From: Anabaenopsis elenkinii CCIBt3563 | Lineage (GTDB): Bacteria; Cyanobacteriota; Cyanobacteriia; Cyanobacteriales; Nostocaceae | Assembly: GCF_015245355.1 (NCBI RefSeq) | Contig: NZ_CP063311.1 | Coordinates: forward strand, 3,918,428-3,982,427 | Reading direction: 5' to 3' | DNA: 64,000 nt | In this document: piece after piece, positions 24,282 through 33,509 of the stretch | How positions within the stretch are numbered: the stretch's first letter is position 1 | Layout of the letters: each line of letters opens with the position of its first letter | Position numbers and translations under genes: made by a program | Notes under the pieces: model-generated | The model's database searches: none | What the model was told of the DNA's origin: nothing | Seen by the model: the letters and a program-made list of their open reading frames with translations, nothing else

Positions 24282-24442
24282 TAAATAGTCGGATCAGAAG
24301 GAGCAGGGAAAATTATTCTCGGAGGAATCAAATTCAGGGGACTGGGAAGGGGGCGCAAAGGGTCAATAGTAACCACAGGAATGAAAGGTGCTGAAGAAGT
24401 TTCAGATGTCTGTAGAGGTTGGTAGAAGGGATAATCATTCAT
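24281..24442 (-). CDS. Small proline-rich protein, 53 aa
   Basis: An ATG-started frame encoding MNDYPFYQPLQTSETSSAPF followed by a Pro/Ile-rich part (PLPSPLNLIPPRIIFPAP). Its TAA overlaps the cupin start by one base, the arrangement used for translational coupling, and it lies in the middle of a same-strand run. I know no family. It may be a small partner of the cupin or only a leader-type frame. Confidence 0.45.
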   Translation of the reverse strand: MNDYPFYQPLQTSETSSAPFIPVVTIDPLRPLPSPLNLIPPRIIFPAPSDPTI

Positions 24443-24469
24443 GTTTGTTGATGGTTGAAGGTTTACTAA

Positions 24470-24958
24470 TTAATCGTCTTCGTCATCTGGACGATTTAAA
24501 ATGTTTAGCAGGATTTCCGCGCCGAAATTATTACTGTGGTCAATCTGTTTGACGCGAGTACTTATTTCTGTGGCTTTGTCAATTTCCCCAAGTTTGGCTA
24601 ACACCAAACCAGATGCAGCATAAGCCTTTAGGTACAATCTGATTTGGGGTTCATCTTGCCGTTGTAGTAATATGGGATGAAGTTGCTCCCAATCATTTGG
24701 CAATTTCTCTCTTGCTTTAATCTTATCTAAAACTTTAACGGCAATTTGTAGCGCTAGATGATAATTATTTTTATAATAAAAGAATCTATAGGCTGATACC
24801 AAAACATCCGTATTTTCTCCAGCCTGAGCTAAGGCTTGATGAATATATTTTTCTGCTTCTGAGGTATTTTCCCAGGTTTGTGCCGCCAAGATTAATAATT
24901 TCTTGACATCTTCGGCCACTTGAAACCAGGAGAATTGATTGGTATCCAGCATAATCAT
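24470..24958 (-). CDS. TPR-like helical protein, 162 aa
   Basis: The sequence is built of paired amphipathic helices: AEKYIHQALAQAGENTDVLV, then VSAYRFFYYKNNYHLALQIA, LYLKAYAASGLVLAKLGEID, ending in an acidic RPDDEDD. This is a tetratricopeptide-like scaffold. It follows coxC in the same direction and precedes the 53-codon and cupin genes. Similar proteins accompany the second cox cluster in heterocystous cyanobacteria. Function unknown, possibly assembly of the oxidase or of nitrogenase-linked proteins. Confidence 0.65.
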   Translation of the reverse strand: MIMLDTNQFSWFQVAEDVKKLLILAAQTWENTSEAEKYIHQALAQAGENTDVLVSAYRFFYYKNNYHLALQIAVKVLDKIKAREKLPNDWEQLHPILLQRQDEPQIRLYLKAYAASGLVLAKLGEIDKATEISTRVKQIDHSNNFGAEILLNILNRPDDEDD

Positions 24959-25047
24959 CTCCTTTGATGAGGAATAGGGAGTCAGAATTTTACCACCCCC
25001 TATCTGTACTATTTGTTTTTTGGGTTCTATACAGATGAATACTAGTG

Positions 25048-25635
25048 CTAGGCAGGTTTGTATGTGAGAATGTACACTAGTGTGAACAGAACAATCCAGA
25101 TAATATCTACAAAGTGCCAGTAAATTTCTGCCATTTCGATGCCAGTATGTTTAGTAGCAGAGTAATGACCGGGACGACGCGATCGCCAAACTACACCTAA
25201 GATCAATAAGATGCCTATAAATACATGCAAACCGTGGAAGCCTGTCATGATATAAAAGCAGTTGGCAAAAACGTTAGTAGTCAGGCCATAGCCTAAATTC
25301 ATGTACTCATAAACCTGACCACCCAGAAAGACTGCGCCCATAATTGCAGTCACTAGATACCAAAACCGCATTCCCCAAACATTATTCTTTTTAATCGCCA
25401 CATCACCTAAGTGAATGACGAAACTACTAGATACCAGAATAATGGTATTAATTGCCGGTAAAAACAGTTCTACTTCTGTTCCCTCGGGAGGCCAAACTTC
25501 TGTAATCCCTCTAAAGAACAAATAAGTAGCAAAAAAACCCCCAAACATTAGGGATTCAGAAATCAGAAAGGTTAACAACCCCCAGACTCGTAAATCGGGA
25601 TGATGCTCCTCATGGTGTTCAGTCGCTATGGTCAT
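25048..25635 (-). CDS. ctaE: Cytochrome c oxidase subunit III
   Basis: A 195-residue, five-helix membrane protein. It has LRVWGLLTFLISESLMFGGF at the start, YLFFRGITEVWPPEG, FYIMTGFHGLHVFIGILL in the centre and EIYWHFVDIIWIVLFTLVYI at the end, all standard for heme-copper oxidase subunit III. It stabilises the oxygen-reducing core in the membrane. It is third in the order coxB-coxA-coxC, 85 bp after coxA. Confidence 0.95.
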   Translation of the reverse strand: MTIATEHHEEHHPDLRVWGLLTFLISESLMFGGFFATYLFFRGITEVWPPEGTEVELFLPAINTIILVSSSFVIHLGDVAIKKNNVWGMRFWYLVTAIMGAVFLGGQVYEYMNLGYGLTTNVFANCFYIMTGFHGLHVFIGILLILGVVWRSRRPGHYSATKHTGIEMAEIYWHFVDIIWIVLFTLVYILTYKPA

Positions 25636-25720
25636 ATTGTTTACCCTCTAAATATCTCAAATAGGTATTTTGCCTGTTGTGGGCGGGCTAACAGCCCACC
25701 CGATAATTTACAGCCAATCC

Positions 25721-27382
25721 TTAGGCGCTAACTTCCGGTGTACCCAGTGGTTGGGTTTCACTATGGCCATAGTCGTAGGGGCCATGGGTGACAACAGGTA
25801 ATTCTTCCCAGTTTTCAATTAGGGGTGGTGAACTGGTTGTCCACTCTAAACTTAAACCTTGCCAAGGATTATCACCTGCTAATTCTCCTTGACTCCAACT
25901 GTGAATAATATTGATGGTGAAGGGTATAACTGAGACCCCTAAGACAAATGCACCAAAGGTGCAAAGTTGATTCAGGTTAATAAATTGGGGGTCGTACATG
26001 GCCACCCGGCGGGGCATACCTTGCAAGCCCAATTCATGCATGGGTAAGAAGGTTAAGTTAGTACCAACGAAGGTGAGGGCAAAGTGAATGCGTCCCCAGG
26101 TTTCATTCAGCTTGCGTCCGGTCATTTTGGGGAACCAGTGATAAATACCGGCGTAAATACCAAACACAGAACCACCAAAGAGGACGTAATGGAAATGTCC
26201 TACCACGTAATAGGTATCGTGGACGTGAATATCAAAGGGAGCAGTTCCCATGGTCACACCGCTTAAGCCACCCATGACAAACATGGATAATAGGCCAATG
26301 GCGAAGAGCATGGCACTGGTGAAGCGAATTTTACCACCCCAGAGGGTGGCAACCCAGGCGAAAATTTTCACGCCAGTGGGAACGGCGACAATGAGGGTGG
26401 AGATGGTGAAAAATATCCGCATCCAACCGGGTGTACCACTGGTAAACATATGGTGTACCCAGACAAATAAACCCACGACGCAAATAGCTAGGCTAGAGTA
26501 GGCGATCGCTTTATAACCAAAGATTGGTTTGCGGGCGTGAACTGGTACTACTTCGGACATGATACCGAAGATGGGCAGAATCATTAAGTATACTGCCGGG
26601 TGGGAATAGAACCAGAACAAATGTTGGTAAATAACAACGTTACCCCCTGCATCGGGTTTAAAGAAGGATGTACCAAAGTTGAGGTCAAATAATAACAGCA
26701 CTAAACCCGCTGCTAATACAGGGGTAGAAAGTAAAGCTAAGACGGAAGTAGCTAGGATCGCCCAGCAAAATAAGGGTAGTTGATCCCATTTCATGCTGGG
26801 AACTTTCATCATTAAGATGGTAATGACAAAGTTCACTGAACCTAAAATTGAGGAGGTTCCCACTAAAACTATGGCCAGTATCCACAGAGTTTGGGCGATG
26901 GGTGCTGTGACTAGGCTTAATGGTGGGTAAGCTGTCCAACCAGATTGGGAACCACCGAAGATAAAACTAGCTACAACTAGTAATCCCGCTACGGGGTTTA
27001 ACCAAAAGGCGATCGCGTTGAGCTTGGGGAAAGCCATATCTCTTGCACCCAGCATTAGGGGAATGAGATAATTCCCAAATCCTCCAATAGCACTGGGAAC
27101 AATCCACAGGAAGATCATGATCGTCCCGTGGTTAGTCATGAAGGCGTTATACAGATTGGGATCGAGGAAATCTGATTCTGGTGTTGCTAGTTCCACACGC
27201 AACGCCACCGCCATCAGTCCACCAATGAGATAGAATACAAATGCTGTCACTAAGTATTGGATACCAATCACTTTGTGGTCAACATTAAATGTAAAGTAGT
27301 CTTGCCATCTCCACGCCTGGGGATGGTTATTTGCTTTATTTCCCAGGGTTGGCGTGTTCCGGGGGAATTCTGCCTGTGTCAT
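25721..27382 (-). CDS. ctaD: Cytochrome c oxidase subunit I
   Basis: The 553-residue, twelve-helix catalytic subunit that reduces oxygen to water and pumps protons. The low-spin heme ligand is in NAFMTNHGTIMIFLW near residue 89. The copper B and Tyr region is HLFWFYSHPAVYLMILP near 250, with VWVHHMFTSG near 304. HDTYYVVGHFHYVLFGG near 390 carries the high-spin and low-spin heme ligands. All are intact. The synteny with fdxB and cnfR suggests this is the heterocyst-type oxidase that removes oxygen around nitrogenase, rather than the general vegetative one. Confidence 0.96.
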   Translation of the reverse strand: MTQAEFPRNTPTLGNKANNHPQAWRWQDYFTFNVDHKVIGIQYLVTAFVFYLIGGLMAVALRVELATPESDFLDPNLYNAFMTNHGTIMIFLWIVPSAIGGFGNYLIPLMLGARDMAFPKLNAIAFWLNPVAGLLVVASFIFGGSQSGWTAYPPLSLVTAPIAQTLWILAIVLVGTSSILGSVNFVITILMMKVPSMKWDQLPLFCWAILATSVLALLSTPVLAAGLVLLLFDLNFGTSFFKPDAGGNVVIYQHLFWFYSHPAVYLMILPIFGIMSEVVPVHARKPIFGYKAIAYSSLAICVVGLFVWVHHMFTSGTPGWMRIFFTISTLIVAVPTGVKIFAWVATLWGGKIRFTSAMLFAIGLLSMFVMGGLSGVTMGTAPFDIHVHDTYYVVGHFHYVLFGGSVFGIYAGIYHWFPKMTGRKLNETWGRIHFALTFVGTNLTFLPMHELGLQGMPRRVAMYDPQFINLNQLCTFGAFVLGVSVIPFTINIIHSWSQGELAGDNPWQGLSLEWTTSSPPLIENWEELPVVTHGPYDYGHSETQPLGTPEVSA

Positions 27383-27421
27383 AAGTTATTTTGCGACAAT
27401 TTATTTTTGTCTTGAGAATGA

Positions 27422-28354
27422 CTATTTCTGAAGTTGCGCCAGGGTGGTTGCACTCATCCCTAAGTTATGAATATGGGGAGCTAGAAATTCTGATGTTGAT
27501 AACTCCGCTGGATTGACTGCAAGGCTCTGGTTGAGGTTTTCCTTTTGTGCTATCTGGCTTTGTGCTAACCAGCTATCAAATTCTTCTGGTGTATGAACTA
27601 TGACTTGTGTCCGCATGGAACCGTGATAACCACCACATAATTCTGCACAAACTACCGGATAGGTTCCTGGTTTGGTGGCGACAAATCGCAGTTGGGTGGC
27701 GATACCCGGAAGTGCATCTTGTTTTAACCGGAATTGTGGTACCCAAAATGAGTGAATCACATCTACTGCGGAGAGGTTCAGTTGTACATCAGCACCTACG
27801 GGAACGTGTAACTCTCCGGCGGTAATTCCACTGTTGGGATAGTTGAATATCCAGGCGTACTGCATTCCTTGGACATCAACAACTAAGTCTGCTGGTTTAC
27901 CCTGGGAGTGGGGTGACGCACCAATCCCAATGTTTCGGTTGTTTGCATCATCCAGGGTGGCCGCTATGGCTACGCTATGGGGATGACTCCCCGGCTCAAA
28001 TCCGCCCATTTGATTGTAAACATCTACGCTGTAAATGCCTAAACCAATCACGATGACTGCGGGGATGGCTGTCCAAAAGATTTCTAAGGGAACGTTTCCT
28101 TCTATGGGTAGACCATCGCTATCATCACCCCGACGGCGACGATATTTGACTAAAAAAATCAGAATGGTTCCTTCTACAATGAGGAACAGTGCGATCGCAA
28201 TGGTCAGCATGATGTTGAAAAATCCGTCTACCAAAGGCGCTTGTTCCGATGCTTGTACTGGCAATAAATTGTGATTATATCCCAGCCAAATACTGATGGC
28301 TGTGACCAATACTCCAGCAAGTAGAGTCCATAGTGAAACAGGAACTTTTTGCAT
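27422..28354 (-). CDS. ctaC: Cytochrome c oxidase subunit II
   Basis: A 310-residue subunit with an N-terminal hydrophobic segment (about 9-25), a second near 46-70, and an external cupredoxin domain. The dinuclear copper A site is complete: His in VDVIHSFWVPQFRLKQDALP and the cluster VCAELCGGYHGSM (C-x3-C-x3-H-x2-M). It takes electrons from cytochrome c or plastocyanin and passes them to subunit I. First gene of the coxBAC operon, 39 bp before coxA. Confidence 0.96.
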   Translation of the reverse strand: MQKVPVSLWTLLAGVLVTAISIWLGYNHNLLPVQASEQAPLVDGFFNIMLTIAIALFLIVEGTILIFLVKYRRRRGDDSDGLPIEGNVPLEIFWTAIPAVIVIGLGIYSVDVYNQMGGFEPGSHPHSVAIAATLDDANNRNIGIGASPHSQGKPADLVVDVQGMQYAWIFNYPNSGITAGELHVPVGADVQLNLSAVDVIHSFWVPQFRLKQDALPGIATQLRFVATKPGTYPVVCAELCGGYHGSMRTQVIVHTPEEFDSWLAQSQIAQKENLNQSLAVNPAELSTSEFLAPHIHNLGMSATTLAQLQK

Positions 28355-28947
28355 ATATGCTACCTGCTCTTGCAGCTGTAATTAAGGGTGTGATTTCCTG
28401 GAGACTTAGATGTAGGAGATTGTGATTCTAGACAATAATTTCCCTGCTCCTGTGTTCTTAGCATCAGTGCGCTTTTGATGTATAACCATAGCCACACAAG
28501 ATAATGTGATTTTTTTATCTTGCTTTTCGACGATTATGCTCCTGTTGTTGGCTAATGATTTTTACATTTTCACAGATGCGTTTTTTGTTTTCACTTATTA
28601 ACTTTCTATCTCAGTCTTATCAAAAGTGGGGGAATTTTCCAGATAATTTCATATCCTTCCCCCACTCACTTAACACTATCTTGAAAATCCTCTCATCCCA
28701 GATGTCTTTACTTGCAGAACAAGTTAGGTACTCCCAGATCAGGCCGTTAGTCTTAATATTATGTAGACTAATTGAGTAGCAAGTATGATTTTGCCCAAAA
28801 ATAACTTAAGATTTACAATTATGTTTACTGTGAACTTTTTTGTGGTTACAGTCAGTCTTGATTATTCCCCTCTATTTACCTTGCTGCGCCCTTGATTTCC
28901 AGAGTACCCTTGACCACCTAAACAACTTTCGTGCAAATCCTAAAACC
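28355..28947. other. Intergenic, between coxB and fdxB
   Basis: About 590 bp, AT-rich and without a supported gene. As both flanking genes point left, it should contain the coxB promoter and the end of the fdxB transcript. I could not find a clear NtcA box (GTA-N8-TAC). A 74-codon frame here has no protein-like features. Confidence 0.5.
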
Positions 28948-29241
28948 TTACTTGTCTAATACAACATGGGTGTAGCAATTCTTGGGACATATCCGTGCAC
29001 AAGCTTCACAACCAACACAGTTTTCCGGGTGAGCTACAACCATGACTTTGCGCTCAATTTCATCGTCGTCTTCATCCTCTACAAATTCCCCATCTTCGTT
29101 GAGAGCTTTCAAGCTCAATACATTGTGACCGCATATCTTGAAGCATCTGCCACAACCTATACATTTTTCTTGGTCAATTTCCTGGGCAAATTTAGGTATC
29201 CAGGTATTACCTCCAAATGTCAATCCTGTTACTGTTGCCAT
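28948..29241 (-). CDS. fdxB: Ferredoxin III, nif-specific
   Basis: A 97-residue ferredoxin with two 4Fe-4S motifs, [14 protein letters not shown] near residues 27-40 and [14 protein letters not shown] near 77-90. They are separated by an acidic stretch (EDEDDDEIE) characteristic of the nif-specific ferredoxin III group. It starts [18 protein letters not shown], as in nif-linked members. It probably donates electrons for nitrogenase or its cofactor assembly. It is divergently placed from cnfR and upstream of coxBAC on the same strand as cox. Confidence 0.92.
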   Translation of the reverse strand: MATVTGLTFGGNTWIPKFAQEIDQEKCIGCGRCFKICGHNVLSLKALNEDGEFVEDEDDDEIERKVMVVAHPENCVGCEACARICPKNCYTHVVLDK

Positions 29242-30219
29242 GAATAAACCTTTAGGAATTTCTCTGTACTTTAATCATCATCCTAACCTAATCTTATGAT
29301 CTTTTTTTGATGCAAAACCACTATTTATTGTTGAATTAAATTTCCATGACTTTTTATATATTCTCCTGACTATTTATTTAATTTTATTTGTAGATGCGAT
29401 TTATTTTCAATAGCATAGATATGGTTTACATAATCTTTTTTTGGTTTGATATAGAAGATATTTTATACTGTTACTCTGCTGTTTATTAGCTAGAAATATA
29501 ATCTGACATGACAAAAGTCATAGAGTCATATATAAATAATTACCGTTGATCTATGCTGCTAATTCAATTGGTGATAAAAATAATGATATTTTTTATTGTA
29601 TAGGTAGGAAAGATACACTCTCTCATAGTATTTAGGGGTACAGCTTATATGTTCATCTAGGACAAGATAATAGTTTTACTTTGTAATCTATAAAATCAAA
29701 AGCGTGAAAATATCATGATTCTATCTATTTTTTAGAAATAGAAAATATTTCCTGGTTTATCAACTCATGTAGAAACTGTATATTTAGCAACAGCAAGGTT
29801 AGGGATTGTAAATATTAAAATTATTAATAAAGTAACTACCATCTATTCATAAGATGTATGTTTATCCGTTTCTATGGCTAAAGCCACCCTATCGCTATCG
29901 GTAAGTGATACTTCAACTAAAAGCCTATTATAGTTAAGTATTAATTTAAATATTAAGAAATATAGACTGGCTCATTATGAACAAAATTCTCTGATTATTT
30001 ATGAAAATTATAGTTAATAAAGAAGTAATTTTAGGCTATATTTACAGCCTGGAAATATTGGTAATGAAATTATGGATGTGGGGAATGATTACAGCAAATA
30101 AAGATATTTTTTGCTGTAAATATAGTTTGGTGGCAAGTGAGAAATACTAAAGAAACATCCACAGAAAGACTTGAGCCAAACATCTCAACGATTAGAGTGG
30201 GAAGAAGCCTTATAGCCGT
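29242..30219. promoter_or_regulatory. 980-bp divergent control region between fdxB and cnfR
   Basis: An AT-rich region without a supported gene between two divergent genes of nitrogen fixation. It must carry both promoters. I see no perfect NtcA box. At about 29873-29912 there is CTATGGCTAAAGCCACCCTA followed by TCGCTATCGGTAAG, a dispersed cyanobacterial repeat also seen near 793-832. CnfR-type regulators bind upstream of nif genes, so a CnfR site near fdxB would be expected; I cannot point to one with confidence. Confidence 0.5.
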
Positions 30220-31833
30220 ATGCCTTATACAATTCCTAACAACAATTGCCTGGGATGTGACAACTGCCGCCCCCAATGTCCTACGGGTGCAATTAAAATA
30301 GAGAATGATGAATATTGGATTGATCCTAGTCTTTGTAACAACTGTGAAGGTTATTATCCTGAGCCACAATGTGTCATAGCTTGTCCAACTAATTTGCCCA
30401 TACCTTGGCAACCAAAAAAAGGTAGATGCAAGGTTGAACCAAGAGATTCAGCTAGTCCAGATTTATTTGCCAACGGTGAAAATAATCCATTTGCTTCAGC
30501 TATTGTGATTTGGGAAGCTTGTAATGTTTTGGCACAACGGACATCTTTAAATTGGCAAATGGATGAAAGCGGTTATATGTCCTATGGAAGAAAAGTGAAA
30601 CAAGGACGGGGTGCGATCGCTTTTCATCTTGAGGAGCCATTTCCCAGGAGCGATAAACAACAAGCACAAAATATTAAGAGCATGAGTGAATTAGGTGCAA
30701 TTGCAAGTATTGATATTAGATCGGCTTGCATTCACCTCATATTTGCTGCCTATGCTACATCCTTAGAGCAACCTTGGCAAGAAGAGTTTACCATCGATGA
30801 ACGCCAAATTGAGAAATATTTAGGCTTAGAAAAGCGCAAAGACCTAAACAAAAATGCCAAGCTAGCCTTAATCAAGAATATCGTACAGCAAGCTTGTTCA
30901 TTGATGATTTCTATTGATTGGCCTCAACAAGGAAGCATCCCCGGCTTTTCCGTCACAGGTAGCCGTTTGTGGGAGTTAATCAATATTCAGCATCACTTTC
31001 AAGAGGATGACTTGGGGTGCAAATATTTAATTGGACTAACTTTTAAAGTCAAAGCTGGGATATGGGCGCAGTATTTCTTAAACAAACAAGCCTGTAAGGA
31101 GCGAACTGCATTTTACCAATATGGCAGTTTACCTAAAACATTATTAACTACCGTCATGAGTATTTGGCAGCAGCACGAAGGTGCAGTACGACTAATGCTG
31201 TGGTTGCTGTTTAAAACTAAAATGGGTAGAGAACAACGGATTACCATTCCTACATTATTACGTATTGCCTACGGGGAAGAAAAAGTTACCATTGCCTCTA
31301 GACAGAGGGAAGAACGGAAACGCTTACTCAGAACATTTGAAAGTGATTTAGAAATTCTCCACCACCATGGCATTAAACCGATTTTTGATCCAGTAACGTA
31401 CCCCTCAGAAATTCAACCTTTGTGGGCGAAGTTAATGGATATTCCCGAAGATCCAGAGGAAGCCTTAGAATTTTGGATGAATGACGCTGCTGGAAACACC
31501 CGCCTCACTGATTCAGGACCCCGTGGTAAGTGGAATCTGCTCATGAATGCGCGAATTTTAGCTTTTGAACTACCTCCAGAATGGAAACCGAAAATTTCTG
31601 AATCACAAAAAAAGCCCCGGCGAACTGTTAAAAGCAGGAGCAAGACTAAAACCAGCACGGATTTACTCGGCGCGGATATTTTACAGGCGCGCCAAAATTT
31701 GCAACTTTCTCAAAGGGAGTTAGCAAGGCTAACAGGTAAAAGCCAAAGTTGGATTCGTGATCTAGAAAATGGTCGTTTGAAAGCTAAGGTAGAAGACCAA
31801 GCCATATTACGGAAGGTACTAAATATTACTTGA
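30220..31833 (+). CDS. cnfR: CnfR/PatB-type nif regulator (ferredoxin domain plus HTH)
   Basis: The 537-residue protein begins with a bacterial ferredoxin domain: CLGCDNCRPQCP at residues 10-21 and a second Cys group CNNCEGYYPEPQCVIACP near 46-63, probably holding oxygen-sensitive 4Fe-4S clusters. The C-terminus has an Xre-type helix-turn-helix, QARQNLQLSQRELARLTGKS then WIRDLENGRL, near 492-523, after a basic linker (KKPRRTVKSRSKTKT). This is the build of CnfR/PatB, the activator of nif genes in low oxygen and needed for heterocyst diazotrophy. Its neighbours fdxB and coxBAC match the known order in Anabaena. An IS701-type element sits 16 bp behind its stop codon. Confidence 0.92.
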   Translation: MPYTIPNNNCLGCDNCRPQCPTGAIKIENDEYWIDPSLCNNCEGYYPEPQCVIACPTNLPIPWQPKKGRCKVEPRDSASPDLFANGENNPFASAIVIWEACNVLAQRTSLNWQMDESGYMSYGRKVKQGRGAIAFHLEEPFPRSDKQQAQNIKSMSELGAIASIDIRSACIHLIFAAYATSLEQPWQEEFTIDERQIEKYLGLEKRKDLNKNAKLALIKNIVQQACSLMISIDWPQQGSIPGFSVTGSRLWELINIQHHFQEDDLGCKYLIGLTFKVKAGIWAQYFLNKQACKERTAFYQYGSLPKTLLTTVMSIWQQHEGAVRLMLWLLFKTKMGREQRITIPTLLRIAYGEEKVTIASRQREERKRLLRTFESDLEILHHHGIKPIFDPVTYPSEIQPLWAKLMDIPEDPEEALEFWMNDAAGNTRLTDSGPRGKWNLLMNARILAFELPPEWKPKISESQKKPRRTVKSRSKTKTSTDLLGADILQARQNLQLSQRELARLTGKSQSWIRDLENGRLKAKVEDQAILRKVLNIT

Positions 31834-31853
31834 ACATCAAACCTTGGAAATAT

Positions 31854-33302
31854 CCCTCTTCTGTCACTTTCCGAAATAAACAAGCAGTAAATACAATAAA
31901 TTATGCAGAAGAATAAAAGGGTTTTAATCCATTCATAACACTAATGAGTTGGTTAAACCCAAGCAGCAAATTGGAATTGGGAAAAACATCAAGCCAGGGA
32001 TAAATCAACCAAAAAAGTAAAAATGGTTGGACAATTAATCGCAGATTATTGAGAGTATTCTTCCATCCGGTTTGATGATTCCATTGCTGATGCACAGAGA
32101 AATCAACTGCACTGATTTCTAGTATGTTAGGTGCAAGCTGATGAGATTGATTTAGGGATAAAAACGCTGGAGAGTTTAAACTAATCATTGTGTAAACACA
32201 CAAAATAATTTCCCACCATTTCTCAATATGCTGAAAATCAGTAAACCGATAATCTGTCCAACCTAATTCCTGTTTACACTGACGAAAGGCATATTCTACC
32301 CATGTTCTTAATCCATAAAAGTCGCCTAAAATTTTCTTGAGATTTCCTTGAAGATTGGTCATGACAAAAGAAGTAGAATTCTCTGGCATTGTTTCTGGAT
32401 CTGTGGTTAATTCCCAGTAAGTTATCTCCTTTCTCTTACCATAAATTATTTCGCGGATATATCTATTCTCTGATTTTTGGTTACTAAATGTTCTGGTAAA
32501 TTTACACCACTTATTCGCCCTAACCTTCTGATTGCCAGGCAACCATACTGCATGATTACTTCTAATTGCTACGACATAAGCTAAGTTATATGCTGCTAAT
32601 TTTCTTATAAATTGACTACTCTCACCATATAAACTGTCTGCCAATACTAATTCAATAGTAAAGCCGAACTCAATTAATTCTGTAATTATTTCTGTCGCTA
32701 ATTCTATCTTGGTCTTATATGTATCTTCTGCTCTTAGTGTCTTTTGCGGTTTGAATACTTTGAACAGTAGCGGAAATGTTATGTTATCGTACACTCCATA
32801 GGCATTGACTGAAACTATCCCTCTATCTATTTTCCCCACACTTCCTAAATATTGTCTGGCTACGTAATCAGTCTTGTTACCTTTTTTCCTGTCTCCTGTT
32901 TCATCAATGACTACGGTAATTGCTTTTCCATTTAATGCTCTCTTTATTTTATCTAATCTTTTGTTTCTTACTTTCTCTACTGACCAGTCTGAATTAGCAA
33001 TAAAATGATGTAATGATTGGGCTGAGTTTATGCTTACTACTTTCGCTATCTCTGGTAAGGATTTCCTTTTGAGCGTTGAGATGATTCCCAAATGTAAATA
33101 TTTGAAGCACTCATAATTTCTTACTTCTTTAAATATGTCTCTGTACTCTTCACAATATTCATCTATGACTCCCACTGTTGGGTGGGCCTCTCGACGTAAA
33201 TGTTTGAGTATTTGTAATTCTACATCCATTGCTCTACCTACCTTGTAGAGTTTTTTCTTTTAACTATTATATTCTTTATTCTCGGAAAGTGACAGAAGAG
33301 GG
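31854..33302 (-). mobile_element. IS701-family insertion sequence, 1449 bp
   Basis: The inverted ends are CCCTCTTCTGTCACTTTCCG on the left and the same bases on the right read inward. The 4-bp direct repeat ATAT is at 31850-31853 and 33303-33306. It carries one transposase gene, intact. Confidence 0.93.
31901..33229 (-). CDS. IS701-family transposase
   Basis: A 442-residue DDE transposase. VVIDETGDRKKGNKTDYVAR near residue 107 carries the first catalytic Asp with the IS701 signature, ELVLADSLYGESSQF near 195 the second, and GLRTWVEYAFRQCKQELGWT near 312 the Glu region. The frame is complete, so transposition may still be possible. Confidence 0.95.
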   Translation of the reverse strand: MDVELQILKHLRREAHPTVGVIDEYCEEYRDIFKEVRNYECFKYLHLGIISTLKRKSLPEIAKVVSINSAQSLHHFIANSDWSVEKVRNKRLDKIKRALNGKAITVVIDETGDRKKGNKTDYVARQYLGSVGKIDRGIVSVNAYGVYDNITFPLLFKVFKPQKTLRAEDTYKTKIELATEIITELIEFGFTIELVLADSLYGESSQFIRKLAAYNLAYVVAIRSNHAVWLPGNQKVRANKWCKFTRTFSNQKSENRYIREIIYGKRKEITYWELTTDPETMPENSTSFVMTNLQGNLKKILGDFYGLRTWVEYAFRQCKQELGWTDYRFTDFQHIEKWWEIILCVYTMISLNSPAFLSLNQSHQLAPNILEISAVDFSVHQQWNHQTGWKNTLNNLRLIVQPFLLFWLIYPWLDVFPNSNLLLGFNQLISVMNGLKPFYSSA

Positions 33303-33308
33303 ATATAG

Positions 33309-33330
33309 CAGGGGGCAGGGGGCAGGGGGA
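33309..33330. repeat. CAGGGGG heptamer repeat (STRR)
   Basis: Three tandem units of CAGGGGG directly beside the IS701 element, of the short tandemly repeated repetitive type common in filamentous cyanobacteria. Confidence 0.7.
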
Positions 33331-33375
33331 AGCCTTGAAACGCTTCAAGTTCAATGGTTTTATCTTCTGTTTATG

Positions 33376-33397
33376 TCCTAACCACCTTGGCGGTTGC
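33376..33397. mobile_element. IS630-type terminus remnant
   Basis: Twenty-two bases whose reverse complement GCAACCGCCAAGG then TGGTTAGGA equals the left end of the IS630-type element at 46899, with one mismatch. TA follows at the outer end, as for the intact copy. No transposase is nearby. It is an orphan end left by deletion or excision, or a very short derivative. Confidence 0.6.
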
Positions 33398-33448
33398 TAT
33401 AACTGAAAAGCCACAAAAGTATTGATTGAAATCAATTTTACCCACCCA

Positions 33449-33485
33449 TAAAAAAAATCCCACCCAGGGATCAGCTGGGATGGGT
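33449..33485 (-). terminator. dnaK terminator
   Basis: In the leftward transcript, ACCCATCCCAG pairs with CTGGGTGGGAT with a 2x2 internal mismatch, followed by eight T. It begins 24 bp after the dnaK stop codon. Confidence 0.8.
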
Positions 33486-33509
33486 AAAAATCCTCAAAGG
33501 AGGGAATAT

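Noticed and set aside
28555..28779. 74-codon frame between coxB and fdxB
   Set aside because: AT-rich, Phe/Leu/Ser composition typical of chance frames, no ribosome site.
31413..31658. Frame antisense to cnfR
   Set aside because: It is opposite the helix-turn-helix linker of a well-supported gene and has no motif of its own.
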